Positions 39,522-49,431 of a stretch of 64,000 nt of DNA are shown one piece after another. The translations under genes and the position numbers were made by a program. The DNA is taken from assembly GCF_026191375.1 (NCBI RefSeq), contig NZ_JAODTL010000056.1, forward strand, positions 1-64,000, given 5' to 3'. The first letter of the stretch is position 1. Each line of letters opens with the position of its first letter. The notes beneath the pieces are model-generated. The model searched no databases and was not told where the DNA came from. It saw nothing but the letters and a program-made list of their open reading frames with translations. The DNA comes from Marinomonas pontica. GTDB taxonomy: Bacteria; Pseudomonadota; Gammaproteobacteria; Pseudomonadales; Marinomonadaceae.

Positions 39522-40305
39522 TTTGCCTGCGTTTGGTTATAAAAAACAGCTGGCTAGACGTTTCGACCGTGCTTCACAATCTTACGACTCCTATGCAGAA
39601 TTTCAGCGCATTGTTTTAGAGCGCTTGCTGTCATTGTTGCCTACGCAACCTGCCGATGTGGTAGTAGACCTTGGTACGGGAACTGGGCAAGCATTGGCGT
39701 CGCTATCTAGTGTGTTTCAGCCAACATCCTGTGTCGCTTTAGATCTTTCTGCACAGATGTTGTCTGTTGCCAGAACGCGCTCCTCTTCTTTGGAAAATAT
39801 TCAATTTGTGTGTGCTGATGCTGAGCAGTTGCCATTTCAGTCCTCCTCGTGCGATGTGGTGTTTTCGAGTCTTGCCATTCAGTGGTGTTTGGCGCCGGAG
39901 GCTCTGTTCGAGGAACTTTACCGTGTCACTAAACCGGGTGGCTATGTGATTTTTTCAACATTATCGCAAGATTCCATGCCTGAAATTCGCCAAGCATGGA
40001 GTGCCTTGGACGATAAAGAGCATGTTCATCAATATATGTCTATTGCAGCGTTGTTGGAGTGCGTGTCTGCCTCAGGTTGGCGTATTTCTAGCGCCGAATT
40101 GTCGCGTGTGCCTATGTGGTTCGCTTCTGCAGAAGAGGCAATTGATTCTCTAAAAAAAGTCGGTGCAAGCCTGATTGCGTCAGATTCGCCAAGTACAATG
40201 TCACCTAGCGTGTGGAAGTGTTTCTTACACGAATATTCAAAACAAAAGACTGATTTAGGTATTCCCCTTAGTTATCAGGTTGCTTTTGTTGTTGCTCAAA
40301 AATGA
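39505..40305 (+). CDS. bioC: Malonyl-ACP O-methyltransferase
   Basis: This SAM-dependent methyltransferase masks malonyl-ACP as a methyl ester so that fatty acid synthesis builds the pimelate chain. It has RRFDRASQSYDSYAEFQR, SAM motif I VVDLGTGTGQAL and motif II FSSLAIQWC. I use the ATG at 39505 (a TTG sits directly ahead). It overlaps bioH by 17 bases. At 266 residues it is near the usual 251. Confidence 0.93.
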   Translation: MLIPHDLPAFGYKKQLARRFDRASQSYDSYAEFQRIVLERLLSLLPTQPADVVVDLGTGTGQALASLSSVFQPTSCVALDLSAQMLSVARTRSSSLENIQFVCADAEQLPFQSSSCDVVFSSLAIQWCLAPEALFEELYRVTKPGGYVIFSTLSQDSMPEIRQAWSALDDKEHVHQYMSIAALLECVSASGWRISSAELSRVPMWFASAEEAIDSLKKVGASLIASDSPSTMSPSVWKCFLHEYSKQKTDLGIPLSYQVAFVVAQK

Positions 40306-40325
40306 TGGATACTCCGGAGTAATCA

Positions 40326-41003
40326 GTGAAAAAACGTTTTTTTGTTACTGGCACAGATACCGATGCCGGTAAAACTTATGTCACCGTTGGGTTGTTGAAT
40401 GCGGCGAAACGCGCAGGGGTGAAATCGTTAGGGCTTAAGCCTATTGCGGCAGGGGCTGTTTCTATTGAAGGGAAATTACGAAATGATGATGCCTTGTTGA
40501 TTCAAGCTGCGAACAGCGTCTCTTTACCCTATGAACAGGTAAATCCAGTGGTGTTAGAAGCGGCTGTAGCTCCGCACATTGCAGCGATTCAAGAAGGAAG
40601 GTTGGTCACGGCTTCTCGTTTAGAAGGCTATATTAAAGGGGCGTTATTAATGCCTCATGAGTTGGCATTGGTTGAAGGTGCTGGTGGCTGGCGAGTGCCG
40701 TTAAATGATAGAGAAATGTTGTCGGATGTGGCTAAGTCTTTGGGGTTTCCTGTCATTCTGGTTGTAAACATGAAATTGGGCTGTTTGAATCACGCTGTGT
40801 TAACGGCGGAGGCGATTGCGCGCGATGGTTTGATCTTAGCTGGCTGGGTAGCGAATACCGGACCAGAAAAAATGCCTTTTTTTGAGGAAAATGTGGCAAC
40901 CTTGTCGGCTATGCTTCCTGCGCCTTTGTTAACCACCTTGTCATGGTGTGACAGCGGTGAGGAGGCTCAATCTCAATTTGATGAATTGCTTTCAGCGTTA
41001 TAG
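40326..41003 (+). CDS. bioD: Dethiobiotin synthetase
   Basis: The product closes the ureido ring of dethiobiotin using CO2 and ATP. The P-loop is GTDTDAGKT, KPIAAG is the substrate lysine region, and VEGAGGWRVPL is the second conserved motif. The GTG start has GGAG 12 bases upstream. It is 225 residues and the last gene of the bio operon. Confidence 0.95.
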   Translation: MKKRFFVTGTDTDAGKTYVTVGLLNAAKRAGVKSLGLKPIAAGAVSIEGKLRNDDALLIQAANSVSLPYEQVNPVVLEAAVAPHIAAIQEGRLVTASRLEGYIKGALLMPHELALVEGAGGWRVPLNDREMLSDVAKSLGFPVILVVNMKLGCLNHAVLTAEAIARDGLILAGWVANTGPEKMPFFEENVATLSAMLPAPLLTTLSWCDSGEEAQSQFDELLSAL

Positions 41004-41035
41004 TCTTATATTAACGTATAAATGGCGTGCTGCTC

Positions 41036-41066
41036 TTGAAAGTGAAGGATATCAACGCATTATAAT
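41036..41066 (+). promoter_or_regulatory. Candidate promoter for the fleQ-like/fleSR genes
   Basis: TTGAAA (41036-41041) and consensus TATAAT (41061-41066) lie in the gap after bioD, but the spacer is 19 bases, longer than ideal. No sigma-54 GG/GC pair was found in this gap. Confidence 0.4.
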
Positions 41067-41111
41067 AACGTAATGGTGAATATTGGTTGTTTTTGAGGTT
41101 GAGGTGGCGTT

Positions 41112-41582
41112 GTGAAGGCTTGGTTATGTGGGTTGGATGATGAAGAAGCGGCAAGCGTTTCCAGCATTTTGACGTTTATTGGTATTGAACATAGTGCATC
41201 ATTGACTTCGATTTCTTTGCCTGATTTTGTTGTGTTGGGCAAAGCAATAGAGTCGTTTGAATTGGATGAAATGATTCCCATCATTTCTTTGCGTTCGGGC
41301 ATGGATATTGTCGGTGATTTTAATGTCTGGTTTTGCCCCCTTCCTTGGCGATCGCAATCGCTTTCTTCGATATTAAAAGAAATCAAACAGCTGCACACAT
41401 TTCCTCAGGCTTCTGGGGTGAATTTAAATTTACACGTTCGTCATTTAGAAGCACTTCTCATCCGCCAAGCTTTAGTGTCTACTCAGGGTGTGGTTTCAAA
41501 AGCCGCGCAAAACTTACAGATACAACGAACCACGCTGATTGAAAAAATGCGTCGCTATAATATTGATAAATCGGAGTTTTAG
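41112..41582 (+). CDS. FleQ/FlrA-like regulator lacking the AAA+ domain
   Basis: The 156-residue product occupies the position of fleQ, directly before fleSR. Residues 1 to about 100 resemble the degenerate receiver domain of FleQ (ILTFIGI near the start, then a loop before LPWRSQSLSSIL). The linker SGVNLNLHVRHLEALLIRQA and the Fis-type helix-turn-helix (VVSKAAQNLQIQRTTLIEKM, RRYNID) match the FleQ C-terminus closely. The roughly 240-residue sigma-54 ATPase domain between them, which also holds the c-di-GMP site of FleQ, is absent with no frame break. So it could bind DNA but not activate sigma-54. The GTG start follows GAGG. The stop overlaps the fleS start. Confidence 0.8.
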   Translation: MKAWLCGLDDEEAASVSSILTFIGIEHSASLTSISLPDFVVLGKAIESFELDEMIPIISLRSGMDIVGDFNVWFCPLPWRSQSLSSILKEIKQLHTFPQASGVNLNLHVRHLEALLIRQALVSTQGVVSKAAQNLQIQRTTLIEKMRRYNIDKSEF

Positions 41583-42736
41583 TGACAAAAGATGAAGAAA
41601 TTGCGGAGTTGAAAGCCGCATTTAAGACGTTTTCTGAGTCGTCTGATGCGTTAGCCAAATCGTACTTAGACCTGCAGCAAGAAGTCACTCGATTATACGA
41701 TCAGCTGGAAAAATCTGAGCAAGATAAGCGCCAAGAGCAAGATAAAAATCGAGTGTTGGTGTTGCAGTTTCAGCAGCTTTTCGAGTCGATGCCGGTCGGA
41801 GTGTTGTTATTAAATGAAGAAGGGGTGGTTGTCATGGCTAACCCTGTCGCTGACCGCTTATTCAATGTGCCTTTGGTTGGTCAATCTTGGGGAACCATTG
41901 TTCCGTTGAGCTTTCGTCCTCAAAAAGACGATGGACACGATGTGAGTATGGTGACGGGGCGTCGTGTCCGTGTTGAAACTGCTTCATTGGGGAATGTGCC
42001 GGGACAGTTGGTTATTTTGGTGGATTTAACGGAAGCCTATTTATTGCAGAAAAAATTGAGCCATCATGAGCGCCTGTCGAATATGGGGAAAATGGTAGCG
42101 GCGTTAGCGCATCAGATTCGAACTCCTTTGTCTTCTGCAACCTTATATGCTGGTCATTTGCAAAAGCCGGATTTGGCTCCGGTGATGCGACAAACGTTTG
42201 CGAATAAATTAGTGGATAGACTGGCCAATATTGAAAAGCAAATACGTGATATGTTGATATTTTCTCGCAGTGAAATAAAACTGGATGAAACGGTCAGTGT
42301 CTCAGCCTTCATTAGGGAGCTGACAGATCAAAGTAAAGAAATTTGCGACCAAAAAAACATGCAGTTTGACGCCTCAGGGGCGACATTTTCGGCAACGGAT
42401 TGTATTCAGTGCAATAAAGAAACATTATTAGGGGCATTATTAAACCTTGTAAATAATGCGGTCGATGCGCAGTCTGAGGGTGGTTTGGTTCAGTTGCATT
42501 GGCGAAACAGTCATGGTTTTTTGACGTTGTTATTTAAGGACCGTGGTGAAGGGATGTCTAAAGCGCAGCTAGAACATGTGCAAGAAGGTTTTGTGACAAC
42601 AAAACAGCATGGCACTGGGTTGGGTTTGATGGTTGTGAAAGCCATCGCTCGGGCTCATCATGGTCAATTTGAAATAGACAGTATAGAGGGAACTGGAACG
42701 ACAGCCAGTTTTACGTTACCTCTTGTAAGGGTATGA
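41582..42736 (+). CDS. fleS: Flagellar sensor kinase FleS/FlrB
   Basis: This soluble histidine kinase controls class-III flagellar genes through FleR. It has an N-terminal coiled coil (residues about 5-60), a PAS domain (60-150; ESMPVGVLLLNEEGVVVMANP), a dimerisation and phosphoacceptor domain with His177 in ALAHQIRTPLSS, and a HATPase domain (NLVNNAVDAQSEGG, FKDRGEGMS, GTGLGLMVVKAIA). There is no membrane segment. The GTG start overlaps the preceding stop by one base. Confidence 0.92.
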   Translation: MTKDEEIAELKAAFKTFSESSDALAKSYLDLQQEVTRLYDQLEKSEQDKRQEQDKNRVLVLQFQQLFESMPVGVLLLNEEGVVVMANPVADRLFNVPLVGQSWGTIVPLSFRPQKDDGHDVSMVTGRRVRVETASLGNVPGQLVILVDLTEAYLLQKKLSHHERLSNMGKMVAALAHQIRTPLSSATLYAGHLQKPDLAPVMRQTFANKLVDRLANIEKQIRDMLIFSRSEIKLDETVSVSAFIRELTDQSKEICDQKNMQFDASGATFSATDCIQCNKETLLGALLNLVNNAVDAQSEGGLVQLHWRNSHGFLTLLFKDRGEGMSKAQLEHVQEGFVTTKQHGTGLGLMVVKAIARAHHGQFEIDSIEGTGTTASFTLPLVRV

Positions 42737-42737
42737 A

Positions 42738-44084
42738 ATGTCTGATGTAAAGTTATTAATTGTTGAAGATGACAAAGGGCTTGCAGAGGCGCTGGAAGAC
42801 ACGCTGATGCTGGCAAGTTATCAATGCAAGGTGGTTTACAGCGCCGAAGAGGCCATTATTGCGTTAAAGCATGCGGTCTTTGATATGGTGGTGTCTGATG
42901 TAAATTTGCCTGGCATGGATGGATACGGTTTGTTGCATCATGTCATCGACACCTACTCCGAGTTGCCTATTATGCTGATGACGGCGTATGGCGATATTGC
43001 TCATGCAGTGGAAGCGATGCGAGATGGTGCGGTTGATTACCTTTTAAAGCCATTTCAGGAAGAGGAACTGCTTAATGCGATCGCTAAGTACACGGTAAAA
43101 GCAGCCCCAGCAGTTAGTCTTCAGCCGATAGCAAAAGACCCATCAAGTATTGCTTTGCTTGAATTGGCAAAGCGTGTCGCTGTAACCGATTCGACAGTAT
43201 TGATTTGTGGTGAAAGTGGAACGGGTAAAGAGGTGCTTGCTCACTACATTCATCAGAATTCAAGTCGTCCAAATGCACCTTTCGTGGCGATTAACTGCGC
43301 AGCCATCCCAGAAAATATGCTGGAAGCTATTTTATTCGGTTATGAAAAAGGCGCTTATACAGGCGCGATTTCTTCACAGGCGGGTAAGTTCGAGCAAGCC
43401 AATGGTGGAACCTTGCTGTTGGATGAAATTACTGAAATGGATGTTGGCTTGCAAGCTAAGTTGCTTCGTGTGCTCCAAGAGCAAGAAGTAGAGCGCCTTG
43501 GTGGTAAAAAGTCGATACCTTTGGATGTGCGTATCATTGCGACCACCAACCGAGATCTTGCAGATTATGTTCGTGAAGGTGGTTTCAGGGAGGATTTGTA
43601 TTACCGTTTAAATGTGTTTCCTCTTCGCTGGCAGCCTATTCGTGAAAGAAAAGGCGATATTCTTCCCATTGCGCAACATTTGTTGGCAAAGCACGCCGCT
43701 AAAATGCGTATCGTGGGGGCTGTTTTAAAACCGTCTGCTCAGAGTAAGCTGGAATCTCACCCTTGGCCTGGTAATGTGCGTGAATTAGACAACGTGATTC
43801 AGCGCGCTTTAATATTAAGCCCCAATGCACAAATCAATGAGGATCATATTGCGTTTGATATGATGAGCCTCACGCCGGTTGCGACCGAGGCAGTTGTGGA
43901 AGAAGACAGCGCCGCGTCGATTTTAGGCAAAGGTGTTCAACAACACGAATTCCGTATTATTGCGCAAGCGTTGGTGGATGCGAATGGCAAACGTAAAGTG
44001 GTTGCTGATACGCTGGGCATTAGCCCGAGAACCTTGCGTTACAAAATTGCGAAAATGCGTGAAAGTGGCATAGATGTCGATTGA
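42738..44084 (+). CDS. fleR: Sigma-54-dependent flagellar response regulator FleR/FlrC
   Basis: The product has a receiver domain with Asp54 (VVSDVNLPGMDG), Thr82 region and Lys104, then a sigma-54 AAA+ domain (Walker A GESGTGKE at 158-165, GAYTGA loop at 205-210) and a C-terminal Fis-type helix-turn-helix (KVVADTLGISPRTLRYKI). The sigma-54 contact loop is GAYTGA, not GAFTGA; the F to Y change is known in natural activators. It starts one base after fleS. Since the FleQ-like protein lacks an ATPase, FleR is the only visible sigma-54 activator in the locus. Confidence 0.94.
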   Translation: MSDVKLLIVEDDKGLAEALEDTLMLASYQCKVVYSAEEAIIALKHAVFDMVVSDVNLPGMDGYGLLHHVIDTYSELPIMLMTAYGDIAHAVEAMRDGAVDYLLKPFQEEELLNAIAKYTVKAAPAVSLQPIAKDPSSIALLELAKRVAVTDSTVLICGESGTGKEVLAHYIHQNSSRPNAPFVAINCAAIPENMLEAILFGYEKGAYTGAISSQAGKFEQANGGTLLLDEITEMDVGLQAKLLRVLQEQEVERLGGKKSIPLDVRIIATTNRDLADYVREGGFREDLYYRLNVFPLRWQPIRERKGDILPIAQHLLAKHAAKMRIVGAVLKPSAQSKLESHPWPGNVRELDNVIQRALILSPNAQINEDHIAFDMMSLTPVATEAVVEEDSAASILGKGVQQHEFRIIAQALVDANGKRKVVADTLGISPRTLRYKIAKMRESGIDVD

Positions 44085-44151
44085 TTTTTGTATCTTGTTT
44101 TAATTAGCTTTATGCTAAGCTGTACAAATGTGATTTTTTAGGTGAAAAAAC

Positions 44152-44514
44152 ATGATTACTGGTCGACCAGACATTAATCAGGTGTTATCTCAAATGAGAG
44201 AAATGCAGTCGCAAGTTCGTGCGCCTAACTCTGCTGTGCCTACTGTCACCAAAAACGGTGGTGAAGGAGACGGCGGTCAGGCTGTTGAACGTGCAGACTT
44301 TGCAGAAATGCTGAAAAATGCGGTCAATAACGTGAATACTTTACAAAAAGAGTCGACTCAATTAGCCCAATCTTATGAGCGCGGTGACGAAGGGGTGGAT
44401 TTACCCCAAGTCATGATTGGTTTGCAAAAGTCGAGCGTGTCATTCGAAGCAATGACGCAGGTGCGTAATAAACTTGTAGACGCGTATGAAAAAATCATGA
44501 ATATGCCGATTTAG
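44152..44514 (+). CDS. fliE: Flagellar hook-basal body protein FliE
   Basis: The 120-residue basal-body adaptor joins the MS ring to the rod. The C-terminal family core is visible: FAEMLKNAVNNVNTLQ, DLPQVMIGLQKSSVSFEAMT and VRNKLVDAYEKIMNMPI. A weak sigma-70-like pair, TTGTAT (44088) and TATGCT (44111), lies upstream; no sigma-54 site is evident in the 67-base gap. Confidence 0.94.
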   Translation: MITGRPDINQVLSQMREMQSQVRAPNSAVPTVTKNGGEGDGGQAVERADFAEMLKNAVNNVNTLQKESTQLAQSYERGDEGVDLPQVMIGLQKSSVSFEAMTQVRNKLVDAYEKIMNMPI

Positions 44515-44541
44515 GCATAATAAACCGCTTGGCGCTTTTTA

Positions 44542-46217
44542 ATGGATAATATCCCTGCAGAACAATCGGAGCAAAAGCTCTATCTAGAGTTGGTTACCGG
44601 CTTTAATAAATTGACGGTAATACGTCAGCTTGCCCTAATGGTGGGCTTAGCGGCTTCTATCGCCATAGGTTTGGCTGCGGTTTTATGGAGCAATGGCCCA
44701 GATTACAAGCCAGTGCTTAGTAGCATTACGGACTATAATGCCGATCAAATCGTTGAGATTCTCAGCGTCAATAACATCCCATTTAAATTGGACCAAAACA
44801 CAGGTGCCTTGCTGGTAGAGTCCGACTTTTATCATCAGGCTCGGCTTAAATTAGCGGGTTCTGGCATTGTTTCTGACAACATTGTTGGCATGGAGATAAT
44901 GGACCAAGAGCAAGGTCTTGGTACTTCCCAGTTTGTCGAAACGACCCGCTATCGGCGTGGGCTTGAAGGCGAGCTAAGTCGAACGATTTCCAGCCTACAA
45001 AGTATTAAAAGTGCAAGAGTGCACTTAGCTATCCCCAAAGAATCTGTGTTTGTTCGTGACACTCGTAAACCATCTGCGTCTGTTTTTCTGGAACTTTATC
45101 CTGGTCGACGTTTAGACAAAAGCCAAGTCGAAGCCATTGTCAATTTGGTAGCTTCTAGTATCTCTCAGTTAAGCGATAAAGACGTTACTGTGGTTGATCA
45201 GCGTGGCACATTGTTGACAGAAAAAGATTCCAACTCGGAGTTATCTGTGGCTGGCAAGCAGTTTGATTATGCTCGCAAAGTCGAAGATGTATTGCTACAG
45301 CGTGTAAACAATATTCTTGGCCCCGTGGTTGGTCAGGGACGCTTCAAAGCCGAAGTGTCTGCTGATGTCGACTTTACGGCGGTTGAAAAAACAGACGAAC
45401 AGTACAACCCCGATTTGCTGGCGTTACGAAGCGAACAAACCTTAAAAGAAAATCGTGGTGCTGGCGCAAATGCGAGCGGTATTCCTGGAGCCTTGACCAA
45501 TCAGCCCCCGGAGCGGTGACTATTCCTGAGGCGGTTGATCAAAATGGCGCGCCAATTGGTGGAAGTACCTCTGCAGCTAATGGTCAGTCACGAGAAGAAA
45601 CGACCCGTAATTTTGAATTAGATCGAAGCATTAGTTACACCAAGCGTCAGCAAGGCATGGTGAGACGTTTGTCTGTGGCAGTGGTGGTGGATGACCTGGT
45701 CAGTTTGAATCCAGACACTTCTGCCATTATTCGTACGCCGTGGAATGATGATGAACTGGGGCGTTTAACTCTCTTGGTGCGCGATGCGGTTGGTTATGAT
45801 CCGTCTCGCGGTGACAGTGTCAGTGTGATTAATTCGCCGTTTGCTTTACCCGATCCTGAAGAGCCTGTTGTTGAGCTGCCTTTCTATCAGCAAGCTTGGT
45901 TCCTGAATTTAATTCAGCCAACCTTGGTTGGTTTGTTTGTGTTGATTCTATTGCTGGTCGTCGTTCGACCTATATTGAAAACCCTTAGTGACCAAAATAA
46001 AATTGCGGTTACAGAAGACACTGAAGCTGCGATATTCTCTGATGAAACCGATGAGATTTCTGACGATCAGGTGTCTTTAGTCAGCGCCGAGGATATTTTG
46101 GTACCAGGATCACCAGAGAAAATTGACAGACAATTGAACGCAATTCGTGGTTTGATCGCCGAAGAGCCAGAGCGTGTTGCTCAAGTCGTTAAACAGTGGG
46201 TAATGGAAAGCAAATGA
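44542..46217 (+). CDS. fliF: Flagellar MS-ring protein FliF, frame broken as sequenced
   Basis: This inner-membrane ring protein is the base for assembly of the whole flagellum. It has a first membrane segment (residues about 30-50), YscJ-like ring-building domains (VLSSITDYNADQIVEILSV; ARVHLAIPKESVFVRD), a second membrane segment near 460 and a C-terminal FliG-binding tail. The first frame ends at 45519 in NQPPER. One added C in the run 45505-45509 restores GALTNQPPGAVTIPEAV and a 558-residue protein (E. coli 552). The stop overlaps the fliG start (ATGA). Confidence 0.92.
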
Positions 46218-47227
46218 GTGATATGGGCCAAGGTGCAGAGTTAAGTTCGGTTCAAAAAGCGGCCGTACTGCTTATGTCATTAGGTGAGTCGGATGCGGCT
46301 CAGATTCTAAAGCATATGGGACCTAAAGAGGTTCAGCGTATCGGCCAGACTATGGCTCAGCTTTCTAATATTCAGCGCCATCAAGTCGAAAAAGTATTGG
46401 ATGATTTTTTGGTGTTAGTTGGCGACCAAACTGGACTAGGCTTGGGTGCCGATGGCTATATTCGAAATATGCTTCGTGAGGCGCTCGGTGAAGAAAAAGC
46501 CGGCAGTCTGATTGACCGAATTTTACTGGGTGGTAATACCACAGGGTTGGACACACTAAAGTGGATGGAGTCTCGTGCTGTGGCGGATGTTATCCGTTAT
46601 GAGCATCCTCAGATACAAGCGATTGTCATCTCGTATTTGGACCCAGATCAAGCCGCCGACATTTTAGCGAACTTTGATGAGCGAGTGCGTCTTGACATAG
46701 TGTTGCGTGTCGCCGCGTTAGAAACGGTTCAACCAGCGGCACTTCAAGAGTTGAACAATATTCTAGAAAGACAGTTCTCTGGCAATAACTCCACCCAATC
46801 TACTACTATCGGCGGCATTCGTACGGCGGCCAATATCATGAACTTTATTGATAGTTCCGTAGAGTCTGAATTGATGGAATCGATTCGTGACGTCGATGAA
46901 GATTTGGCCAATACCATTCAAGATCTGATGTTCGTGTTTGATAACCTTTTGGAAGTGGATGATCGTGGCATTCAGGTCATACTTCGTGAAGTGGAGTCTG
47001 AAACATTGATCCTTGCCCTGAAAGGCGCAGATCCAGACATGCAGGAGAAGGTCTTTAAGAACATGTCTTCTCGAGCTGCGGACATGCTTAAAGACGATCT
47101 AGAGGCGAAAGGTCCTGTTCGTGTGAGCGAAGTGGAAGTTGCTCAGAAAGAAATATTGGCTGTTGCCAGACGCCTTGCCGACAACGGAGAAATAGTTCTC
47201 GGCGGCGGCGGTGAGCAGATGGTTTAA
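46214..47227 (+). CDS. fliG: Flagellar motor switch protein FliG
   Basis: This C-ring protein contacts the stator and generates torque. It has an N-terminal FliF-binding domain (VQKAAVLLMSLGESDAAQIL), a middle domain with the EHPQ-like motif (YEHPQIQAIVISYL) and a C-terminal domain with the charged torque helix (FKNMSSRAADMLKDDLEAKG). I start at the ATG overlapping the fliF stop, giving 337 residues; an in-frame GTG six codons earlier lies inside fliF. Confidence 0.96.
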   Translation: MSDMGQGAELSSVQKAAVLLMSLGESDAAQILKHMGPKEVQRIGQTMAQLSNIQRHQVEKVLDDFLVLVGDQTGLGLGADGYIRNMLREALGEEKAGSLIDRILLGGNTTGLDTLKWMESRAVADVIRYEHPQIQAIVISYLDPDQAADILANFDERVRLDIVLRVAALETVQPAALQELNNILERQFSGNNSTQSTTIGGIRTAANIMNFIDSSVESELMESIRDVDEDLANTIQDLMFVFDNLLEVDDRGIQVILREVESETLILALKGADPDMQEKVFKNMSSRAADMLKDDLEAKGPVRVSEVEVAQKEILAVARRLADNGEIVLGGGGEQMV

Positions 47228-47234
47228 GTAGAGC

Positions 47235-48041
47235 ATGTCTGATCATAAGCAAGATAAGGACGAGCGCAAGCTGACGGCCTACGAGCGTTGGGAGCTTCCT
47301 CATCTAGAAAGCAATAAGCCTAATAACAACACTGGGCCAGCGGTACTGATCCAAAAAAACACGGTAGTCACCAGTGAAGAAGTGGATGAAAGCTCTTTGG
47401 TTTATGAGCCGTTAACCGCATCCCAGTTAGAAGAAATTCGCTCTGCCGCGTACGATGAAGGGTATATACAGGGCGAAGAAGAAGGCCATAAGAAAGGCCA
47501 TGCTGATGGATTTTCCAAGGGTGAAGTGGATGGCTTTGAAAAAGGTCATGAAGAAGGTCGTGTAGTTGGTTTCGAAGAAGGGTTGGCGCAAGCAAAAGCG
47601 GATGCTCAGGTTAAGTTAGAGCATATTGAGCAGTTGTTGGCGAATGTGGTGAAAGAAATTACTCAGCCTTTGGAAGACAGTCGAGCCGGTGTTGAGCATA
47701 TTTTGTATCAATCCATGACCAGAATGATCGAAAATATTTGTTTGTCTACTATGTCGCAAGATGGGCATCGTGTATTAAAAACACAGTTAACAAAAATCTT
47801 TGATGAAATTGGCGAATACGAGGGACGTATTCGACTTAGGCTTCATTCTGACGATGTTCAGGTTATTGAAGAACTTGGCATCAATGAACGGCTAATGATT
47901 CAACTGGAAACGGACGATTCGCTTATGAGTGGCGGTTTTGTTCTGGATTCGAAATCTTTTCATGTTGATGGGCGTGTGGAGCAGCGTCTTGATGCTGTCT
48001 TCAATGAGCTTCGTACCCTTTCTTTGTCTGAGCAGGATTAA
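47235..48041 (+). CDS. fliH: Flagellar export ATPase regulator FliH
   Basis: The 268-residue protein regulates the FliI ATPase and links it to FliN. Near residues 75-120 there is a run of GxxxG repeats ([18 protein letters not shown] and the following segment), the long helix-dimer repeat typical of FliH. The C-terminal domain ([20 protein letters not shown]) is the stator-like FliI-binding part. An A7 run at its N-terminal region is intact, in contrast to nearby broken runs. Confidence 0.92.
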   Translation: MSDHKQDKDERKLTAYERWELPHLESNKPNNNTGPAVLIQKNTVVTSEEVDESSLVYEPLTASQLEEIRSAAYDEGYIQGEEEGHKKGHADGFSKGEVDGFEKGHEEGRVVGFEEGLAQAKADAQVKLEHIEQLLANVVKEITQPLEDSRAGVEHILYQSMTRMIENICLSTMSQDGHRVLKTQLTKIFDEIGEYEGRIRLRLHSDDVQVIEELGINERLMIQLETDDSLMSGGFVLDSKSFHVDGRVEQRLDAVFNELRTLSLSEQD

Positions 48042-48046
48042 CTGCT

Positions 48047-49378
48047 GTGACTACGCTTGAAGAGCGCCTCAATAAACTCTTGCACATTTCTCCTACGCCA
48101 TTGCCACCTCAAATAGAAGGGAAAGTGACCCGCATGGTTGGCCTAACAATGGAAGCCGTGGGTTGTGTCGTGGCTTTAGGAGATCGTTGTTCTGTCCAAG
48201 TGAGAAAAGACCGCTGGGTTGAATCTGAAGTGGTTGGCTTTACTGGTGATTTGACGTATCTCATGCCGACGGAAGCAATAGAAGGTATATCACCTGGCGC
48301 CAGAGTTCGTCCTTTATTAGGCGACAGCAAGATGCCTGTTGGCGATGAGTTATTGGGTCGTGTTGTTAATGGCTTAGGCAAGCCGTTGGATGGAAAAGGG
48401 CCGATCAAAACCAAAGACTCCGTAACCTTGCATGGTAATGTGATCAACCCATTACAAAGAAAACCGATTAGTGAACCTCTGGATGTCGGCATAAAAGCGA
48501 TTAATAGCTTATTAACCGTTGGTAAGGGGCAAAGGCTGGGGCTTTTTGCTGGCAGTGGCGTGGGTAAGAGTATGCTTCTCGGTATGATGACTAAGTATAC
48601 TGAAGCCGACATCACGGTGGTGGGGTTAATTGGTGAGCGTGGTCGAGAAGTAAAAGAGTTTATTGATCAAATACTAGGCGAAGAGGGGCTCTCTCGCTCG
48701 GTTGTTGTTGCGTCTCCTGCGGATGATTCTGCCTTGATGCGTTTACGAGCAGCGATGCTGGCAACTCGAATTGCCGAATACTATCGTGATCAAGGTAAAA
48801 ACGTGTTGCTATTAATGGACTCACTAACTCGCTATGCGCAAGCTCAACGGGAGATTGCACTATCGGTAGGCGAGCCTCCGGCAACAAAAGGCTACCCACC
48901 TTCGGTTTTCTCTAAGCTGCCTCAGCTAGTTGAACGTGCAGGAAATGGCTGCGAAGGCAGTGGGTCCGTCACCGCATTTTATACCGTGTTGACCGAAGGT
49001 GATGATCAGCAGGACCCTATTGCAGATGCGTCTCGTGCGATTCTTGATGGTCATATCGTTTTGTCTCGGCGCTTGGCCGAAGAAGGGCATTATCCTGCGA
49101 TTGATATTGAGGCGTCTATTTCTCGTGCTATGCCGCATATTGTCAGTGAAGATCATTTGTATGGTGCTATGCGGGTTAAGCAGCTGTATTCGAAGTTCCA
49201 GCAGAACCAAGATCTGATTTCTGTGGGCGCATACGCTCGTGGAAGTGACCCCGATTTGGACCAAGCCATTGTGCAAATGCCTGAAATTAGGGGGTTTTTA
49301 CAGCAGTCTCTTTCGGAGAGCTTTACAATAGATCAAAGCTTGCAAGAGCTTGTCACAGCCATGACGAAAGGGCAGTAG
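48047..49378 (+). CDS. fliI: Flagellum-specific export ATPase FliI
   Basis: This F1-beta-like ATPase powers unfolding and export of flagellar substrates. Walker A is [16 protein letters not shown], Walker [15 protein letters not shown], followed by [18 protein letters not shown] and the arginine-finger region. It is 443 residues. The GTG start lies five bases after fliH. Confidence 0.96.
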   Translation: MTTLEERLNKLLHISPTPLPPQIEGKVTRMVGLTMEAVGCVVALGDRCSVQVRKDRWVESEVVGFTGDLTYLMPTEAIEGISPGARVRPLLGDSKMPVGDELLGRVVNGLGKPLDGKGPIKTKDSVTLHGNVINPLQRKPISEPLDVGIKAINSLLTVGKGQRLGLFAGSGVGKSMLLGMMTKYTEADITVVGLIGERGREVKEFIDQILGEEGLSRSVVVASPADDSALMRLRAAMLATRIAEYYRDQGKNVLLLMDSLTRYAQAQREIALSVGEPPATKGYPPSVFSKLPQLVERAGNGCEGSGSVTAFYTVLTEGDDQQDPIADASRAILDGHIVLSRRLAEEGHYPAIDIEASISRAMPHIVSEDHLYGAMRVKQLYSKFQQNQDLISVGAYARGSDPDLDQAIVQMPEIRGFLQQSLSESFTIDQSLQELVTAMTKGQ

Positions 49379-49431
49379 ACGATAGTGTGTAAAAACGTCT
49401 ACTATTTAGTGAGTTTTTCATCGGAGGTTGC

